A stretch of 64,000 nucleotides of DNA from Lacinutrix sp. Bg11-31 (lineage in GTDB: Bacteria > Bacteroidota > Bacteroidia > Flavobacteriales > Flavobacteriaceae): NCBI RefSeq assembly GCF_002831665.1, contig NZ_CP025118.1:3224001-3288000 (forward strand), written 5' to 3'. The notes under the pieces are model-generated. The model ran no database searches. It was not told the origin of the DNA and saw only the letters and a list, made by a program, of their open reading frames with translations. This document shows, in pieces, positions 26,285 to 36,601 of the stretch; position 1 is the first letter of the stretch; the number at the start of each line of letters is the position of its first letter. The position numbers and the translations under genes were made by a program.

Positions 26285-29071
26285 ATGGCTGAAACGATTA
26301 GATTAAATAAGGTACTACGTGAGCTTAACATCTCTCTAGATCGCGCTGTGGAATTTTTAGATTCCAAAGGTGTCGAGGTAGAGAAGCGTCCGACTACGAA
26401 AATTTCTGAAGCAACTTACAAGGTGCTTTCAGATGAATTTCAAACAGATGCTGGTAAGAAGGTAAAGTCTCAAGCTGTTAGTGAAGCTAAGCTTAAAGAA
26501 AAGGAAGATTTACGTGTTAAACGTGAGCAAGAATTAGAAGCTAAGCGAAAAGAAGAGGATGCCAAAGCAGCAATAGCCAAAGCTAAAGCAGAGGAAGTTG
26601 TTAAAGCGGCTAAAATACTTGCTGGACCTAAAAAAGTTGGTAAAATCGATTTAGATCCTAAAAAGAAAGCGCCTAAAGTAGAAGAAAAGGAAGTTAAAGA
26701 GGTTAAAGTCGAAGCTCCTAAAAAGGAAGAAAAAACAGAAACTAAAACTCCAGTTAAAACTGAAGCTAAAAAAGAATCTACGCCTAATAAAGTTGAAGCT
26801 CCAAAAGTAGAAACTCCTAAAGCAGATACTAAAAAAACTGATAAAGAAACTTCTACTGAAGAAGTTGCTCCTGCAGAGGTAAGTAATGAGCCAGAAACAG
26901 TAGAAACAAAATATCAAAAATTATCTGGACCTAAAATAGCAGGTGAAAAGATTGATTTATCTCAATTTAATAAGCCTAAGAAAAAGAAAGAGGTTGTTAA
27001 AAAAGGTGATGATGCTAACAAGAAAAAGCGTCGTCGTATCTCTAAGCCAGGTGATAATAGACCAAGTACAACAGGTAACCGAGGAGGGAATACTCGTGGT
27101 GGAAACGATAGATTTAAAGGGAAACCTGGACAAGGTCGTCGTGCTCCTATCGTAAAAGCGGAACCTACTGAGGAGGATGTGAAAAAACAAGTAAGAGAAA
27201 CACTTGAAAAATTACAAGGAAAATCTAACAAAGGTAGAGGAGCTAAAAATAGAAGAGATAAAAGAGATAAGCATAGAGAGCAGACTGAAATCGATGAGCA
27301 AATCGAAGCAGCAGAAAGCAAAATTCTTAAAGTAACAGAGTTTGTTACTTCAAGCGAAGTTGCTACGATGATGGATGTACAGGTCACTCAAATTATCTCA
27401 GCATGTATGTCTCTTGGTATGATGGTGACAATGAATCAGCGCTTAGATGCTGAAACATTAACTATCGTAGCTGAAGAATTTGGATATAAAGTAGAGTTTA
27501 TAACAGCAGATATTGAGGATTCAATTGTTGAAGTAGAGGATAAGCCCGAAGATTTAGTTGAACGCGCACCTATTGTAACAGTAATGGGACACGTAGATCA
27601 TGGTAAAACATCACTTCTAGATTACATTCGTCAAGAAAACGTAATCGCAGGAGAGTCTGGTGGAATAACACAACATATTGGAGCATATGGTGTAGAATTA
27701 GAAAATGGTCAAAAAATCGCATTTTTAGATACTCCAGGTCACGAGGCCTTTACAGCCATGCGTGCACGTGGTGCTCAAGTAACAGATATTGCAATTATTG
27801 TAGCAGCAGCAGATGATGACATCATGCCGCAAACAAAAGAAGCAATTTCTCATGCTCAAGCAGCAGGAGTCCCAATTGTATTTGCAATTAACAAAATAGA
27901 TAAGCCAGACGCTAATCCTGAAAAGATTAAAGAAGGTTTAGCACAAATGAATCTTTTAGTTGAAGATTGGGGAGGGAAAATTCAATCTCATGATATTTCA
28001 GCAAAAGTAGGAACTGGTGTAAAAGAATTATTAGAAAAAGTATTGCTAGAAGCAGAATTATTAGAGCTTAAGGCAAACCCAAATAAACCAGCAATAGGAA
28101 CAGTAGTTGAAGCATTCTTAGACAAAGGTCGTGGTTATGTGTCAACAATATTAGTTCAAGCAGGAACACTTAAAGTAGGTGACTATGTATTAGCAGGTAA
28201 AAACAGTGGTAAGATTAAAGCAATGCAAGATGAACGTGGACATGATGTTCTATCTGCTGGTCCTTCTACTCCTGTATCAATATTAGGATTAGATGGCGCA
28301 CCACAAGCTGGTGATAAATTTAATGTATTTGCAGATGAGCGTGAAGCGAAGCAAATTGCAACAAAACGTATGCAGTTACAACGTGAGCAAGATGTTCGTA
28401 CTACTAAAACATTAACACTTGCAGAAATTGGTCGTCGTATCGCATTAGGTACATTTAAAGAATTAAATATTATTCTTAAAGGTGATGTTGATGGTTCTGT
28501 TGAGGCGTTAACAGACTCTTTCCAGAAACTTTCTACTGAAGAAATTCAAGTAAATATCTTACATAAAGGTGTTGGAGCTATTACAGAAAGTGATGTATTA
28601 TTAGCAACTGCTTCAGATGCGATTATTATCGGGTTTAATGTGCGTCCTGTTGGAAATGCAAGAGTTATTGCAGATAGAGAAGAAGTCGATATTAGAACTT
28701 ACTCAATTATATACGATGCTATTAATGATCTTAAAGATGCAATGGAAGGTATGTTATCTCCAGAGCTTAAAGAAGAAATTACTGGTACTGCAGAAATTAG
28801 AGAAATCTTTAAGGTTACTAAAATTGGAAGTATTGCAGGTTGTATGGTAATGAATGGTAAAATTTACAGAAACTCTCAAATACGTTTAATACGTGACGGA
28901 GTTGTAGTTTACACAGGCGAATTAGATTCTTTAAAACGATTTAAAGATGATGTTAAAGAAGTTGGTAAAGGATACGATTGTGGTATGCAAGTTAAAAATT
29001 ACAACGACATTAAAGAAGGCGATGTAATAGAAGCTTTCCATGAAGTAGAAGTTAAGAAGAAGCTTAAATAA
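26285..29071 (+). CDS. infB: translation initiation factor IF-2
   Basis: A 928-residue IF-2. Residues 1-60 form the N-terminal helical domain; about 65-330 are a low-complexity, Lys/Glu/Ala/Pro-rich region with a basic Arg/Gly stretch near 255-290; the G domain starts near 430 ([23 protein letters not shown]), followed by domains II-IV. It brings initiator tRNA to the small subunit. The long charged linker is usual in this phylum. The gene ends the rimP-nusA-infB operon and is followed by a strong hairpin terminator. Confidence 0.97.
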   Translation: MAETIRLNKVLRELNISLDRAVEFLDSKGVEVEKRPTTKISEATYKVLSDEFQTDAGKKVKSQAVSEAKLKEKEDLRVKREQELEAKRKEEDAKAAIAKAKAEEVVKAAKILAGPKKVGKIDLDPKKKAPKVEEKEVKEVKVEAPKKEEKTETKTPVKTEAKKESTPNKVEAPKVETPKADTKKTDKETSTEEVAPAEVSNEPETVETKYQKLSGPKIAGEKIDLSQFNKPKKKKEVVKKGDDANKKKRRRISKPGDNRPSTTGNRGGNTRGGNDRFKGKPGQGRRAPIVKAEPTEEDVKKQVRETLEKLQGKSNKGRGAKNRRDKRDKHREQTEIDEQIEAAESKILKVTEFVTSSEVATMMDVQVTQIISACMSLGMMVTMNQRLDAETLTIVAEEFGYKVEFITADIEDSIVEVEDKPEDLVERAPIVTVMGHVDHGKTSLLDYIRQENVIAGESGGITQHIGAYGVELENGQKIAFLDTPGHEAFTAMRARGAQVTDIAIIVAAADDDIMPQTKEAISHAQAAGVPIVFAINKIDKPDANPEKIKEGLAQMNLLVEDWGGKIQSHDISAKVGTGVKELLEKVLLEAELLELKANPNKPAIGTVVEAFLDKGRGYVSTILVQAGTLKVGDYVLAGKNSGKIKAMQDERGHDVLSAGPSTPVSILGLDGAPQAGDKFNVFADEREAKQIATKRMQLQREQDVRTTKTLTLAEIGRRIALGTFKELNIILKGDVDGSVEALTDSFQKLSTEEIQVNILHKGVGAITESDVLLATASDAIIIGFNVRPVGNARVIADREEVDIRTYSIIYDAINDLKDAMEGMLSPELKEEITGTAEIREIFKVTKIGSIAGCMVMNGKIYRNSQIRLIRDGVVVYTGELDSLKRFKDDVKEVGKGYDCGMQVKNYNDIKEGDVIEAFHEVEVKKKLK

Positions 29072-29128
29072 TAAGATTTAAACTATTTTGCTTTATCATT
29101 CAGAGCAAAGTGAATAATTTATAAAACG

Positions 29129-29162
29129 AAAAGCCGTTTTCAAGTAATTGAAAACGGCTTTT
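29129..29162 (+). terminator. terminator of the rimP-nusA-infB operon
   Basis: A perfect 15-bp stem AAAAGCCGTTTTCAA with loop GTAA lies 57 bases after the infB stop and ends in a T-rich run. Being symmetric, it could act on both strands. Confidence 0.85.
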
Positions 29163-29366
29163 CTATTAACGTAATTTTGTTAGTTTCAATGTTTTTTTAA
29201 CTTTTCAATTCTGTAGTTTTAGAATTTGATTTGAGAAACATCTGTTTGAAGAAAACACAAAAAAACCATTGTGTTTAATATATAACCCTATAGCCTTAAT
29301 TCTAATTTTAATAATTGGTTATTGTAATAAAAACTAAGTCAAATAATCTCTAAATTTATAGAAACA

Positions 29367-29400
29367 AAAAACCGCTTTCAAGTAATTGAAAACAGTTTTT
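29367..29400. repeat. diverged second copy of the infB terminator hairpin
   Basis: The same 15-bp stem and GTAA loop are repeated 238 bases downstream with two C-A mismatches (AAAAACCGCTTTCAA / TTGAAAACAGTTTTT). Flanking bases starting from AATTTATA are also shared with the first copy, so about 50 bases were duplicated. The sequence between the two copies (29163-29366) shows no gene. Confidence 0.7.
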
Positions 29401-29476
29401 TATATTTTTATACTCTAAAAACACTTCGTTTTGGAAATATGAATATTAAATTATAAACATCTACTTTAATACCATC

Positions 29477-29869
29477 TTAAGTCCTCTTCTTCGGCTTAAA
29501 AATAAAAGCGCTTGGAAACTTATTTTTTATTTTCTTTAATGCTTTGTCAGCTTCTAGTCTTGTTCTAAAACTACCAACCCAAATTTTGTAGTTTGGTGTT
29601 TCGTATACCAATTTTGAAGACCAAGAATTATAAGCGCCATCAAAACTATTTTCTGTACTTTCAGCTTTAGCTCTTGAGCCAGAATAAATCTGAATTTTAT
29701 AACGATCACTATCTTCATCTTCGTTATTTATTTGTTTTTTTAACTTTAATAAAGCTGTAATCTCAGGATCTTGATTTACAATAACAGTTCCTTGTTGAGC
29801 TAAAACGATACAGCTTGAAAACGTTAAGCCTAATGATAAACAAAGGATTTTAAGTGATTTAATGTTCAT
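29477..29869 (-). CDS. SPOR domain protein, exported
   Basis: A 130-residue protein with a signal peptide (hydrophobic residues 6-24, cleavage near LAQQ) and a C-terminal SPOR domain: YKIQIYSGS (about 57-65) and YKIWVGSFRTRLEADKALKKIK. SPOR domains bind denuded peptidoglycan glycans at division sites. No other domain is present, so it is a small periplasmic SPOR protein of unknown partner. Convergent to infB and divergent from the actA operon. Confidence 0.85.
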   Translation of the reverse strand: MNIKSLKILCLSLGLTFSSCIVLAQQGTVIVNQDPEITALLKLKKQINNEDEDSDRYKIQIYSGSRAKAESTENSFDGAYNSWSSKLVYETPNYKIWVGSFRTRLEADKALKKIKNKFPSAFIFKPKKRT

Positions 29870-29994
29870 ATTTAATATATATTTGATGCAAATGTAAAAG
29901 TATTAAACGAAAGAAAACGGCTTTTTCTTATTTAGAATTTTTCTAAATTATAAATTAAGACTTCGTTAAGATTTCAAAAATGGACTTTAAGTAT

Positions 29995-30002
29995 TACTTT
30001 TG
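29995..30002 (+). promoter_or_regulatory. -7 promoter element of the act-cox operon
   Basis: TACTTTTG matches TAnnTTTG and is 35 bases before the first possible actA start. No clear -33 element is seen. Confidence 0.5.
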
Positions 30003-30036
30003 CCTAAGTTTTTTATAACTGTATTTTTAGATATAG

Positions 30037-31377
30037 ATGAAAAAATCGTACCAAAGTTTAGAAGTAAATTCAATCAATAATATGAAACAGGTGATTCACC
30101 GCAAATTAGGCCTTAATATTCTTCATTTTTGCTTAATTTTTTTAATAGCGTTTTCTACTACTCTTTCTGCTCAAGATGGAGATGTTGCAGCAGGTAAAGC
30201 ATTGTTTAATGCTAACTGTGCTTCTTGTCATAAATTAGATAAGAAAATGACAGGTCCAGCATTACGTAATGTTGAGAATCGTTTAGCAGAAGACGAAGGT
30301 CTTGATAAAGCATGGATATACGCATGGATTAAAAACAGTGCTGGCATGGTTAAATCTGGAGATGCTTATGCAAACAAGATTTATAACGAGTATAATGGTA
30401 CTGCAATGACTGCTTTTCCGCAATTAGCAGATGCTGATCTCGATAATATTTTGGCTTACACGGCTGCTGAAGCTCCAGCGCCAGTAGTGATTCCTGGTCA
30501 ATCTGTAGGAGTTAATCCTTCTAACGACGCGTCTTCAAACGGATTAATTCTTGGAGCATTAGCATTATTATTCGCCTTATTAGCAGGAGCATTATTTTTA
30601 GTAAATAAAACTTTACGTCGTTTTGCAGATGAAAAAGGTCTTGCTTTTGCAGAAAAGCCAAAAAGTACGCCAATCTGGAAAGCATTTGCAGAAAACCAAT
30701 TCTTAGTGTTAGTTACTGCAATATTCTTCCTATTAGCTTCGGCTTACTTTGTATATGGTTACTTTATGCAAGTTGGTGTTAATCAAGGTTACGAACCAGT
30801 TCAAGAAATTCATTATTCACATAGAATACATGCAGGAGATAATGGGATCGATTGTAAATACTGTCACTCTTCAGCAAGAGTAAGTAAAACATCAGGGATT
30901 CCTTCTTTAAATGTATGTATGAATTGTCATAAATCAATATACGAAGTTGCTCCAGAGACACAATCTGAAGGATTGGCTGAGTATGGTGTAGACTATAATT
31001 CCGAAATCAAAAAACTATACAAAGCTGTTGGTTGGAATGACGGAGAACAAAAATATACAGGTGAAACGAGTCCAGTAAAATGGACACGAATTCATAACTT
31101 GCCAGACTTTGCTTACTTTAATCATTCACAACACGTGTCTGTTGCAGGTGTAGAATGTCAAACATGTCATGGTCCAGTTGAAGAAATGGAAGTTATGTAT
31201 CAATTTGCTCCATTAACAATGGGTTGGTGTATTAACTGTCACAGAGAAACAAATGTAAACGTGAAAGACAATGAATACTATACTAAAATTCACAATCAAC
31301 TATCTAAAAAATATGGTGTTGAGGAGTTGACAGCAGCTCAGATGGGTGGATTAGAATGTGGTAAGTGTCATTACTAA
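30037..31377 (+). CDS. actA: alternative complex III subunit ActA, multihaem cytochrome c
   Basis: A 446-residue cytochrome with six CxxCH haem sites. After a signal segment (about 22-45) comes a class I-like domain with CASCH (61-65), then a hydrophobic segment near 165-190 and another near 225-245, then a pentahaem domain with CKYCH (about 273), CMNCH (about 294), CQTCH (about 374), CINCH (about 398) and CGKCH (441-445) at the very end. It carries electrons from the quinol-oxidising complex to the oxidase. The start could also be the Met at 30082 (MKQVIHRK), which would place the signal peptide more typically. First gene of the actABCDEF-coxBA operon. Confidence 0.93.
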   Translation: MKKSYQSLEVNSINNMKQVIHRKLGLNILHFCLIFLIAFSTTLSAQDGDVAAGKALFNANCASCHKLDKKMTGPALRNVENRLAEDEGLDKAWIYAWIKNSAGMVKSGDAYANKIYNEYNGTAMTAFPQLADADLDNILAYTAAEAPAPVVIPGQSVGVNPSNDASSNGLILGALALLFALLAGALFLVNKTLRRFADEKGLAFAEKPKSTPIWKAFAENQFLVLVTAIFFLLASAYFVYGYFMQVGVNQGYEPVQEIHYSHRIHAGDNGIDCKYCHSSARVSKTSGIPSLNVCMNCHKSIYEVAPETQSEGLAEYGVDYNSEIKKLYKAVGWNDGEQKYTGETSPVKWTRIHNLPDFAYFNHSQHVSVAGVECQTCHGPVEEMEVMYQFAPLTMGWCINCHRETNVNVKDNEYYTKIHNQLSKKYGVEELTAAQMGGLECGKCHY

Positions 31378-31390
31378 CTATAGAATAGTT

Positions 31391-31411
31391 TTTCTTTTCG
31401 CTAAAGCGGAA
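31391..31411. repeat. CCGCTTT-type short palindromic repeat between actA and actB
   Basis: TTTTCGCTAAAGCGGAAAA (reverse: TTTTCCGCTTTAGCGAAAA) is a near-palindrome that resembles the repeat at 41647-41662 and the palindrome in polA. It lies in the 75-base gap between actA and actB, where it could form a hairpin in the transcript. Confidence 0.5.
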
Positions 31412-31452
31412 AATTTTAAAAAATAAATTAAGAAGTAATCCAATTATATAAT

Positions 31453-34400
31453 ATGTCATCAAACAAGAAATACTGGAAAAGTGTTGAGGAGCTAAAAGAT
31501 AGCTCTATTGTTGAGGCGCTAAAACAAAACGAGTTTGTAAATGAAATTCCAAATGATGAGTTTCTTGGAGACAAGGAAACATTAGAGGCATCTTCTACAA
31601 CGCGTCGCGATTTCTTAAAGTACGTAGGTTTTAGTACAGCTGCAGCTTCTTTAGCAGCATGTGAAGGACCAGTAATTAAATCAATACCTTACGTAGTACA
31701 GCCAGATTCTATTATTCCAGGTGTTGCTAATTATTATGCAACAACTATTGCAGATGGTTTTGATTTTGCAAGTGTTTTAGTAAAAACTCGAGAAGGTCGT
31801 CCAATTAAAATTGAAAACAATAATCTTGGTACTACAAATGGTGGTGCAAATGCAAGAGTTAATGCATCAGTTTTAGGTTTGTATGATAGCTTAAGAGTAC
31901 AAGGCCCAATGAAAGGTGAAGCCGCTATTTCATGGTCTGCTTTTACTTCTGAAACGACTCAGAAATTAAATGCATTAAAAGACAGTGGAAAGCAAATTGT
32001 GTTATTAACACAAACATATGCAAGTCCAACAACGTCTAAGTTAATTGCAGAATTCAAAGAAAAGTACGGAAATGTAAATCATGTAGTTTATGACGCTGTT
32101 TCAGAGTCTGCTGCATTAGATGCATTTCAAGCAAAATATAAAGAAAGAGGCTTAGCTGATTATGATTTTTCACTAGCAGCAACAATTGTTGCCTTTGGCG
32201 CAGATTTCTTAGGAGATTGGCAAGGTGGTGGATTTGATTCGGCATATTCACAAGGACGCGTTCCAACAAACGGAAAAATGTCTCGCCATATTCAGTTTGA
32301 ATCTAATATGTCTTTAGCTGGAGCAAATGCAGATAAACGTGTGCCTTTAACACCAAGTCAGCAAAAATTAGCTTTAGCAAAATTGCATAGTTTATTAGTA
32401 GGTGGTGCTTTTTCTGGAAATTTATCACCAAATATAGATAAGGCTGTACAAGATGCTGCTTCAGAGCTTAGAAAAGCAGGAAGTACAGGTGTTGTAGTTA
32501 CGGGCCTTCAAGATGTAAATGCACAAACGGTTGTTTTAGAAATTAATGAAAAGCTTAATAGTAAGGCATTCAACGCTAAAAAACCTATTAAGACAAGACA
32601 AGGAAATGATAAGGCAGTAATGTCTTTAGTTGCTGATATGAAAGCAGGTAAAGTAGGAGCTGTTATTATGAGTGGTGTAAATCCACTTTATACATTGTCT
32701 AATACTTCAGATTTTGCTGAAGGATTAAAAAATACAGAATTATCTGTTGCTTTTTCAATGAAAGCAGATGAAACAGCTTCAGCTTCGCAATATATTGCTG
32801 CTGCGCCTCACTACTTAGAAAGTTGGGGAGATGTAGAACTGAAAAAAGGTCATTTTGGATTAGTTCAACCAACAATTCGTCCTTTATTCGATACAAAACA
32901 ATTCCAAGATGCATTATTGCTTTGGAATGGTAAAGATGAAAAGTATAGTGATTATATTAAAACACTTTGGAATTCAGAAATATTAGGAGGAGCATCATTT
33001 AACCAAGCGTTACACGATGGTTCTTATATATCTAAAGTTTCAGGAGGTTTAGTTGAAAACACTACTGAAGTTTCAGAAGATAACGTTGAAACAACTTCTG
33101 GAAATGCTGCAAGAGCTTTAGCTGCTAGCGCAACTTCAAATGGGATGGAGCTTACTTTATATACTAAAGTAGGAATGGGAGATGGACAACAAGCAAATAA
33201 TCCATGGCTGCAAGAATTTCCAGATCCAATTACAAGAACTACTTGGGACAACTATTTAACGGTTTCAGCAGCAGATGCTAAAGCTTTAGATTTAGTTAAT
33301 GAACATGAAGCAACAGGAGCCTTAAACGGTAGCTATGCAGATGTTACTGTAAATGGAACTAAATTAACTGTTCCAGTAATTATTCAACCAGGTCAGGCTA
33401 AAGGTTCTGTTGGTTTAGCATTTGGTTATGGTAAAGTAGCAGGTTTAAAAGAAGAAATGCAAACAGGTGTTAATGCATATGCATTATACCAAGATTTCAA
33501 TAATATACAAAATGTAACTGTAACTAAAGCGGCTGGTATGCACGAGTTTGCTTGTGTGCAATTACAAAACACTTTAATGGGTCGTGGAGACATTATTAAA
33601 GAAACAACATTAGAGGTCTTTAACACTAAAGATAGAACGGTGTGGAATAAAGTACCTACGGTATCTTTAAACCATGAAGAAGTTGAAATCACCTCTCCAG
33701 AAGTTGATTTATGGGATGAATTTGATCGTTCTATTGGACATCACTTTAACCTATCTATTGATTTAAATGCTTGTACAGGTTGTGGAGCTTGTGTAATTGC
33801 TTGTCATGCAGAAAACAATGTTCCTGTTGTAGGTAAAGAGGAGATACGTAGAAGTCGCGATATGCACTGGTTACGTATTGATAGATATTATTCTTCGGAA
33901 GAGTCTTTTTCAGCTGATGATGCTAAAAAAGAAGGTTTCGATGGCTTATTTGGAGACAATGGTTCTTTAGGAGGATTTGGAGAATTAGAAAACCCTGCAG
34001 ATAATCCACAAGTAGCCTTTCAACCAGTAATGTGTCAGCACTGTAATCATGCTCCTTGTGAGACTGTTTGTCCAGTAGCTGCAACATCACACGGTCGTCA
34101 AGGTCAAAATCATATGGCTTATAACCGTTGTGTAGGTACAAGATATTGTGCTAATAACTGTCCTTATAAAGTGCGTCGTTTTAATTGGTTCCTTTATAAT
34201 GGGAACGATGAGTTCGATTACTATATGAATGACGATTTAGGTAGAATGGTAATTAATCCAGATGTAACAGTACGTTCTCGTGGTGTCATGGAAAAATGTT
34301 CTATGTGTATTCAAAAAACACAAAAAACTATTCTTGATGCAAAAAGAGATGGACGTGTTATTAAAGATGGTGAATTCCAAACAGCTTGTTCATCTGCTTG

Positions 34401-34554
34401 TAGCAATGGAGCAATGGTATTTGGAGATATTAACGATAAAGATAGTAAAGTTGCAAAACTTTTAGAAGACGATCGTATGTATCATTTATTAGAAAGTGTT
34501 GGTACTAAACCTAATGTTCAGTATCATACTAAAGTGAGAAACACGAAAGCATAG
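31453..34554 (+). CDS. actB: alternative complex III subunit ActB, iron-sulfur protein
   Basis: A 1033-residue fusion. Near the N-terminus is a variant Tat/lipoprotein signal (RRDFLK at 51-56, LAAC with Cys70). Residues to about 740 resemble molybdopterin oxidoreductases, but in this complex the cofactor is absent. The C-terminal part is a ferredoxin-like domain with cysteine clusters CTGCGAC (about 774), CQHCNHAPCETVC (about 862), CVGTRYCANNC (about 892) and CSMC (about 948), giving several Fe-S centres. It sits on the periplasmic side and passes electrons towards the haems of ActA and ActE. The roughly 50 residues before the Tat motif are a known oddity of this group. Confidence 0.94.
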   Translation: MSSNKKYWKSVEELKDSSIVEALKQNEFVNEIPNDEFLGDKETLEASSTTRRDFLKYVGFSTAAASLAACEGPVIKSIPYVVQPDSIIPGVANYYATTIADGFDFASVLVKTREGRPIKIENNNLGTTNGGANARVNASVLGLYDSLRVQGPMKGEAAISWSAFTSETTQKLNALKDSGKQIVLLTQTYASPTTSKLIAEFKEKYGNVNHVVYDAVSESAALDAFQAKYKERGLADYDFSLAATIVAFGADFLGDWQGGGFDSAYSQGRVPTNGKMSRHIQFESNMSLAGANADKRVPLTPSQQKLALAKLHSLLVGGAFSGNLSPNIDKAVQDAASELRKAGSTGVVVTGLQDVNAQTVVLEINEKLNSKAFNAKKPIKTRQGNDKAVMSLVADMKAGKVGAVIMSGVNPLYTLSNTSDFAEGLKNTELSVAFSMKADETASASQYIAAAPHYLESWGDVELKKGHFGLVQPTIRPLFDTKQFQDALLLWNGKDEKYSDYIKTLWNSEILGGASFNQALHDGSYISKVSGGLVENTTEVSEDNVETTSGNAARALAASATSNGMELTLYTKVGMGDGQQANNPWLQEFPDPITRTTWDNYLTVSAADAKALDLVNEHEATGALNGSYADVTVNGTKLTVPVIIQPGQAKGSVGLAFGYGKVAGLKEEMQTGVNAYALYQDFNNIQNVTVTKAAGMHEFACVQLQNTLMGRGDIIKETTLEVFNTKDRTVWNKVPTVSLNHEEVEITSPEVDLWDEFDRSIGHHFNLSIDLNACTGCGACVIACHAENNVPVVGKEEIRRSRDMHWLRIDRYYSSEESFSADDAKKEGFDGLFGDNGSLGGFGELENPADNPQVAFQPVMCQHCNHAPCETVCPVAATSHGRQGQNHMAYNRCVGTRYCANNCPYKVRRFNWFLYNGNDEFDYYMNDDLGRMVINPDVTVRSRGVMEKCSMCIQKTQKTILDAKRDGRVIKDGEFQTACSSACSNGAMVFGDINDKDSKVAKLLEDDRMYHLLESVGTKPNVQYHTKVRNTKA

Positions 34555-34588
34555 AAAGGATTAATTAACGAACAATTATAAAAGGATT

Positions 34589-36058
34589 ATGGCGTCTCAT
34601 TACGAAGCACCTATTAGAAGACCTTTAGTTACAGGCAATAAGTCGTATCACGATGTAACCGTAGATATCGCAGCTCCTGTAGAAGGTAAAGCCAACAAAC
34701 AATGGTGGATTGTATTCTCTATAGCATTAGTAGCTTTCCTTTGGGGAGTTGGATGTATGGCTTACACAATATCTACCGGAATTGGAACTTGGGGATTAAA
34801 CAAGACCGTAGGATGGGCTTGGGATATTACTAACTTCGTTTGGTGGGTTGGTATTGGTCACGCAGGAACTTTAATTTCTGCAGTACTATTATTATTCCGT
34901 CAAAAATGGAGAATGGCAATTAACCGTTCTGCAGAAGCAATGACAATTTTCTCAGTAGTACAAGCAGGTTTATTTCCAGTTATTCATATGGGTCGACCAT
35001 GGTTAGCGTATTGGGTACTACCAATACCAAATCAATTTGGATCGTTGTGGGTGAACTTTAACTCACCTTTACTTTGGGATGTATTTGCAATCTCTACGTA
35101 TTTGTCTGTATCATTAGTATTTTGGTGGACAGGTTTATTACCAGATTTCGCAATGTTACGTGATAGAGCTATTAAGCCTTTCCAAAAGAAAATATATAGT
35201 TTATTAAGTTTTGGTTGGACTGGTAGAGCAAAAGATTGGCAACGTTTTGAAGAAGTATCTTTAGTACTTGCAGGTTTAGCAACACCTTTAGTGCTTTCTG
35301 TACACACGATTGTATCTTTTGATTTTGCAACATCTGTTATACCAGGTTGGCATACTACTATTTTTCCACCTTACTTTGTTGCTGGAGCAGTATTCTCTGG
35401 ATTTGCAATGGTAAACACACTACTTATTATTATGAGAAAAGTGTGCAGTTTAGAAGATTATATTACAGTACAACATATAGAATTAATGAATATTGTAATT
35501 ATGATTACAGGTTCTATAGTTGGTGTAGCATATATAACAGAGCTATTTGTTGCTTGGTATTCAGGTGTAGAATACGAACAATACGCTTTCTTGAATAGAG
35601 CAACAGGACCATATTGGTGGGCTTATTTATTAATGATGAGTTGTAATGTATTCTCTCCACAATTTATGTGGTTCAAGAAATTAAGAACAAGTATTATGTT
35701 CTCATTCTTTATATCAATAGTAGTAAACATTGGAATGTGGTTTGAGCGTTTTGTAATTATTGTAACATCTTTACACAGAGATTACTTACCATCATCATGG
35801 ACAATGTTTTCACCAACGTTTGTAGATATTGGAATTTTTATAGGAACTATAGGATTCTTCTTTGTATTATTCTTATTATATTCAAGAACATTCCCAGTAA
35901 TTGCGCAAGCAGAAGTTAAGACTATTTTAAAGTCTTCTGGTGATAAGTATAAAAACTTAAGAGAATCTGGTAAAACTTTAATGGGAACAGGTGCTGATGC
36001 TAGAACTTCAGTAGTGACGAATTACGATAATAAAGAACAAAATAATAATAACGAGTAG
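34589..36058 (+). CDS. actC: alternative complex III subunit ActC, NrfD/PsrC-like membrane protein
   Basis: A 489-residue membrane protein with about ten transmembrane segments, of the NrfD/PolysulfideReductase type (WWVGIGHAGTLISA, later FPPYFVAGAVFSG). It forms the quinol-binding membrane core of the complex. The polar C-terminus ends in a run of asparagines. It starts 34 bases after actB and is followed by actD after 3 bases. Confidence 0.94.
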   Translation: MASHYEAPIRRPLVTGNKSYHDVTVDIAAPVEGKANKQWWIVFSIALVAFLWGVGCMAYTISTGIGTWGLNKTVGWAWDITNFVWWVGIGHAGTLISAVLLLFRQKWRMAINRSAEAMTIFSVVQAGLFPVIHMGRPWLAYWVLPIPNQFGSLWVNFNSPLLWDVFAISTYLSVSLVFWWTGLLPDFAMLRDRAIKPFQKKIYSLLSFGWTGRAKDWQRFEEVSLVLAGLATPLVLSVHTIVSFDFATSVIPGWHTTIFPPYFVAGAVFSGFAMVNTLLIIMRKVCSLEDYITVQHIELMNIVIMITGSIVGVAYITELFVAWYSGVEYEQYAFLNRATGPYWWAYLLMMSCNVFSPQFMWFKKLRTSIMFSFFISIVVNIGMWFERFVIIVTSLHRDYLPSSWTMFSPTFVDIGIFIGTIGFFFVLFLLYSRTFPVIAQAEVKTILKSSGDKYKNLRESGKTLMGTGADARTSVVTNYDNKEQNNNNE

Positions 36059-36061
36059 CAT

Positions 36062-36592
36062 ATGGAAACTTCAAAAGTAATTCACGCTATTTATAACGAT
36101 GACGATGTGTTAATGGCAGCTGTTAAAACAGTGAAAGCTAAAAGACATCACATTGAAGAAATATATACACCATTTCCTGTCCATGGACTAGACAAGGCAA
36201 TGGGATTAGCGCCAACAAGAATAGCAATTGCTTCATTTATGTACGGTTGTGTTGGATTAGCAGTAGCAACTATTATGATGAATTTCATTATGATTGAAGA
36301 TTGGCCGCAAAACATTGGTGGTAAACCAAGTTTTAGCTACTTAGAAAATATGCCAGCATTCGTACCTATTATGTTCGAATTAACAGTTTTCTTTGCAGCG
36401 CATTTAATGGTAATAACGTTTTACTTACGTAGTAGAATGTGGCCATTTAAAAAAGCAGAAAATCCTGATCCAAGAACAACAGATGACCATTTTTTAATGG
36501 AAATAGCCGTTCATGGAAACGAAAAAGAATTGCACGATTTACTTTCAGAAACTGGTGCAGTTGAAATAAACGTAGTAGATAATACGCATTAA
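36062..36592 (+). CDS. actD: alternative complex III subunit ActD (DUF3341)
   Basis: A 176-residue protein with two central hydrophobic segments (about 57-78 and 100-122) and soluble ends. The DUF3341 signature YTPFPVHGLDKAMG is present near 38-51. In the cryo-EM structures of the complex this subunit packs beside ActC/ActF in the membrane. Catalytic residues are not expected. Confidence 0.92.
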   Translation: METSKVIHAIYNDDDVLMAAVKTVKAKRHHIEEIYTPFPVHGLDKAMGLAPTRIAIASFMYGCVGLAVATIMMNFIMIEDWPQNIGGKPSFSYLENMPAFVPIMFELTVFFAAHLMVITFYLRSRMWPFKKAENPDPRTTDDHFLMEIAVHGNEKELHDLLSETGAVEINVVDNTH

Positions 36593-36601
36593 TTATAGAC
36601 A

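Noticed and set aside
26651-27387. Several open frames antisense or out of frame within infB
   Set aside because: They arise from the Lys/Glu- and Arg/Gly-rich low-complexity region of IF-2 read in other frames.
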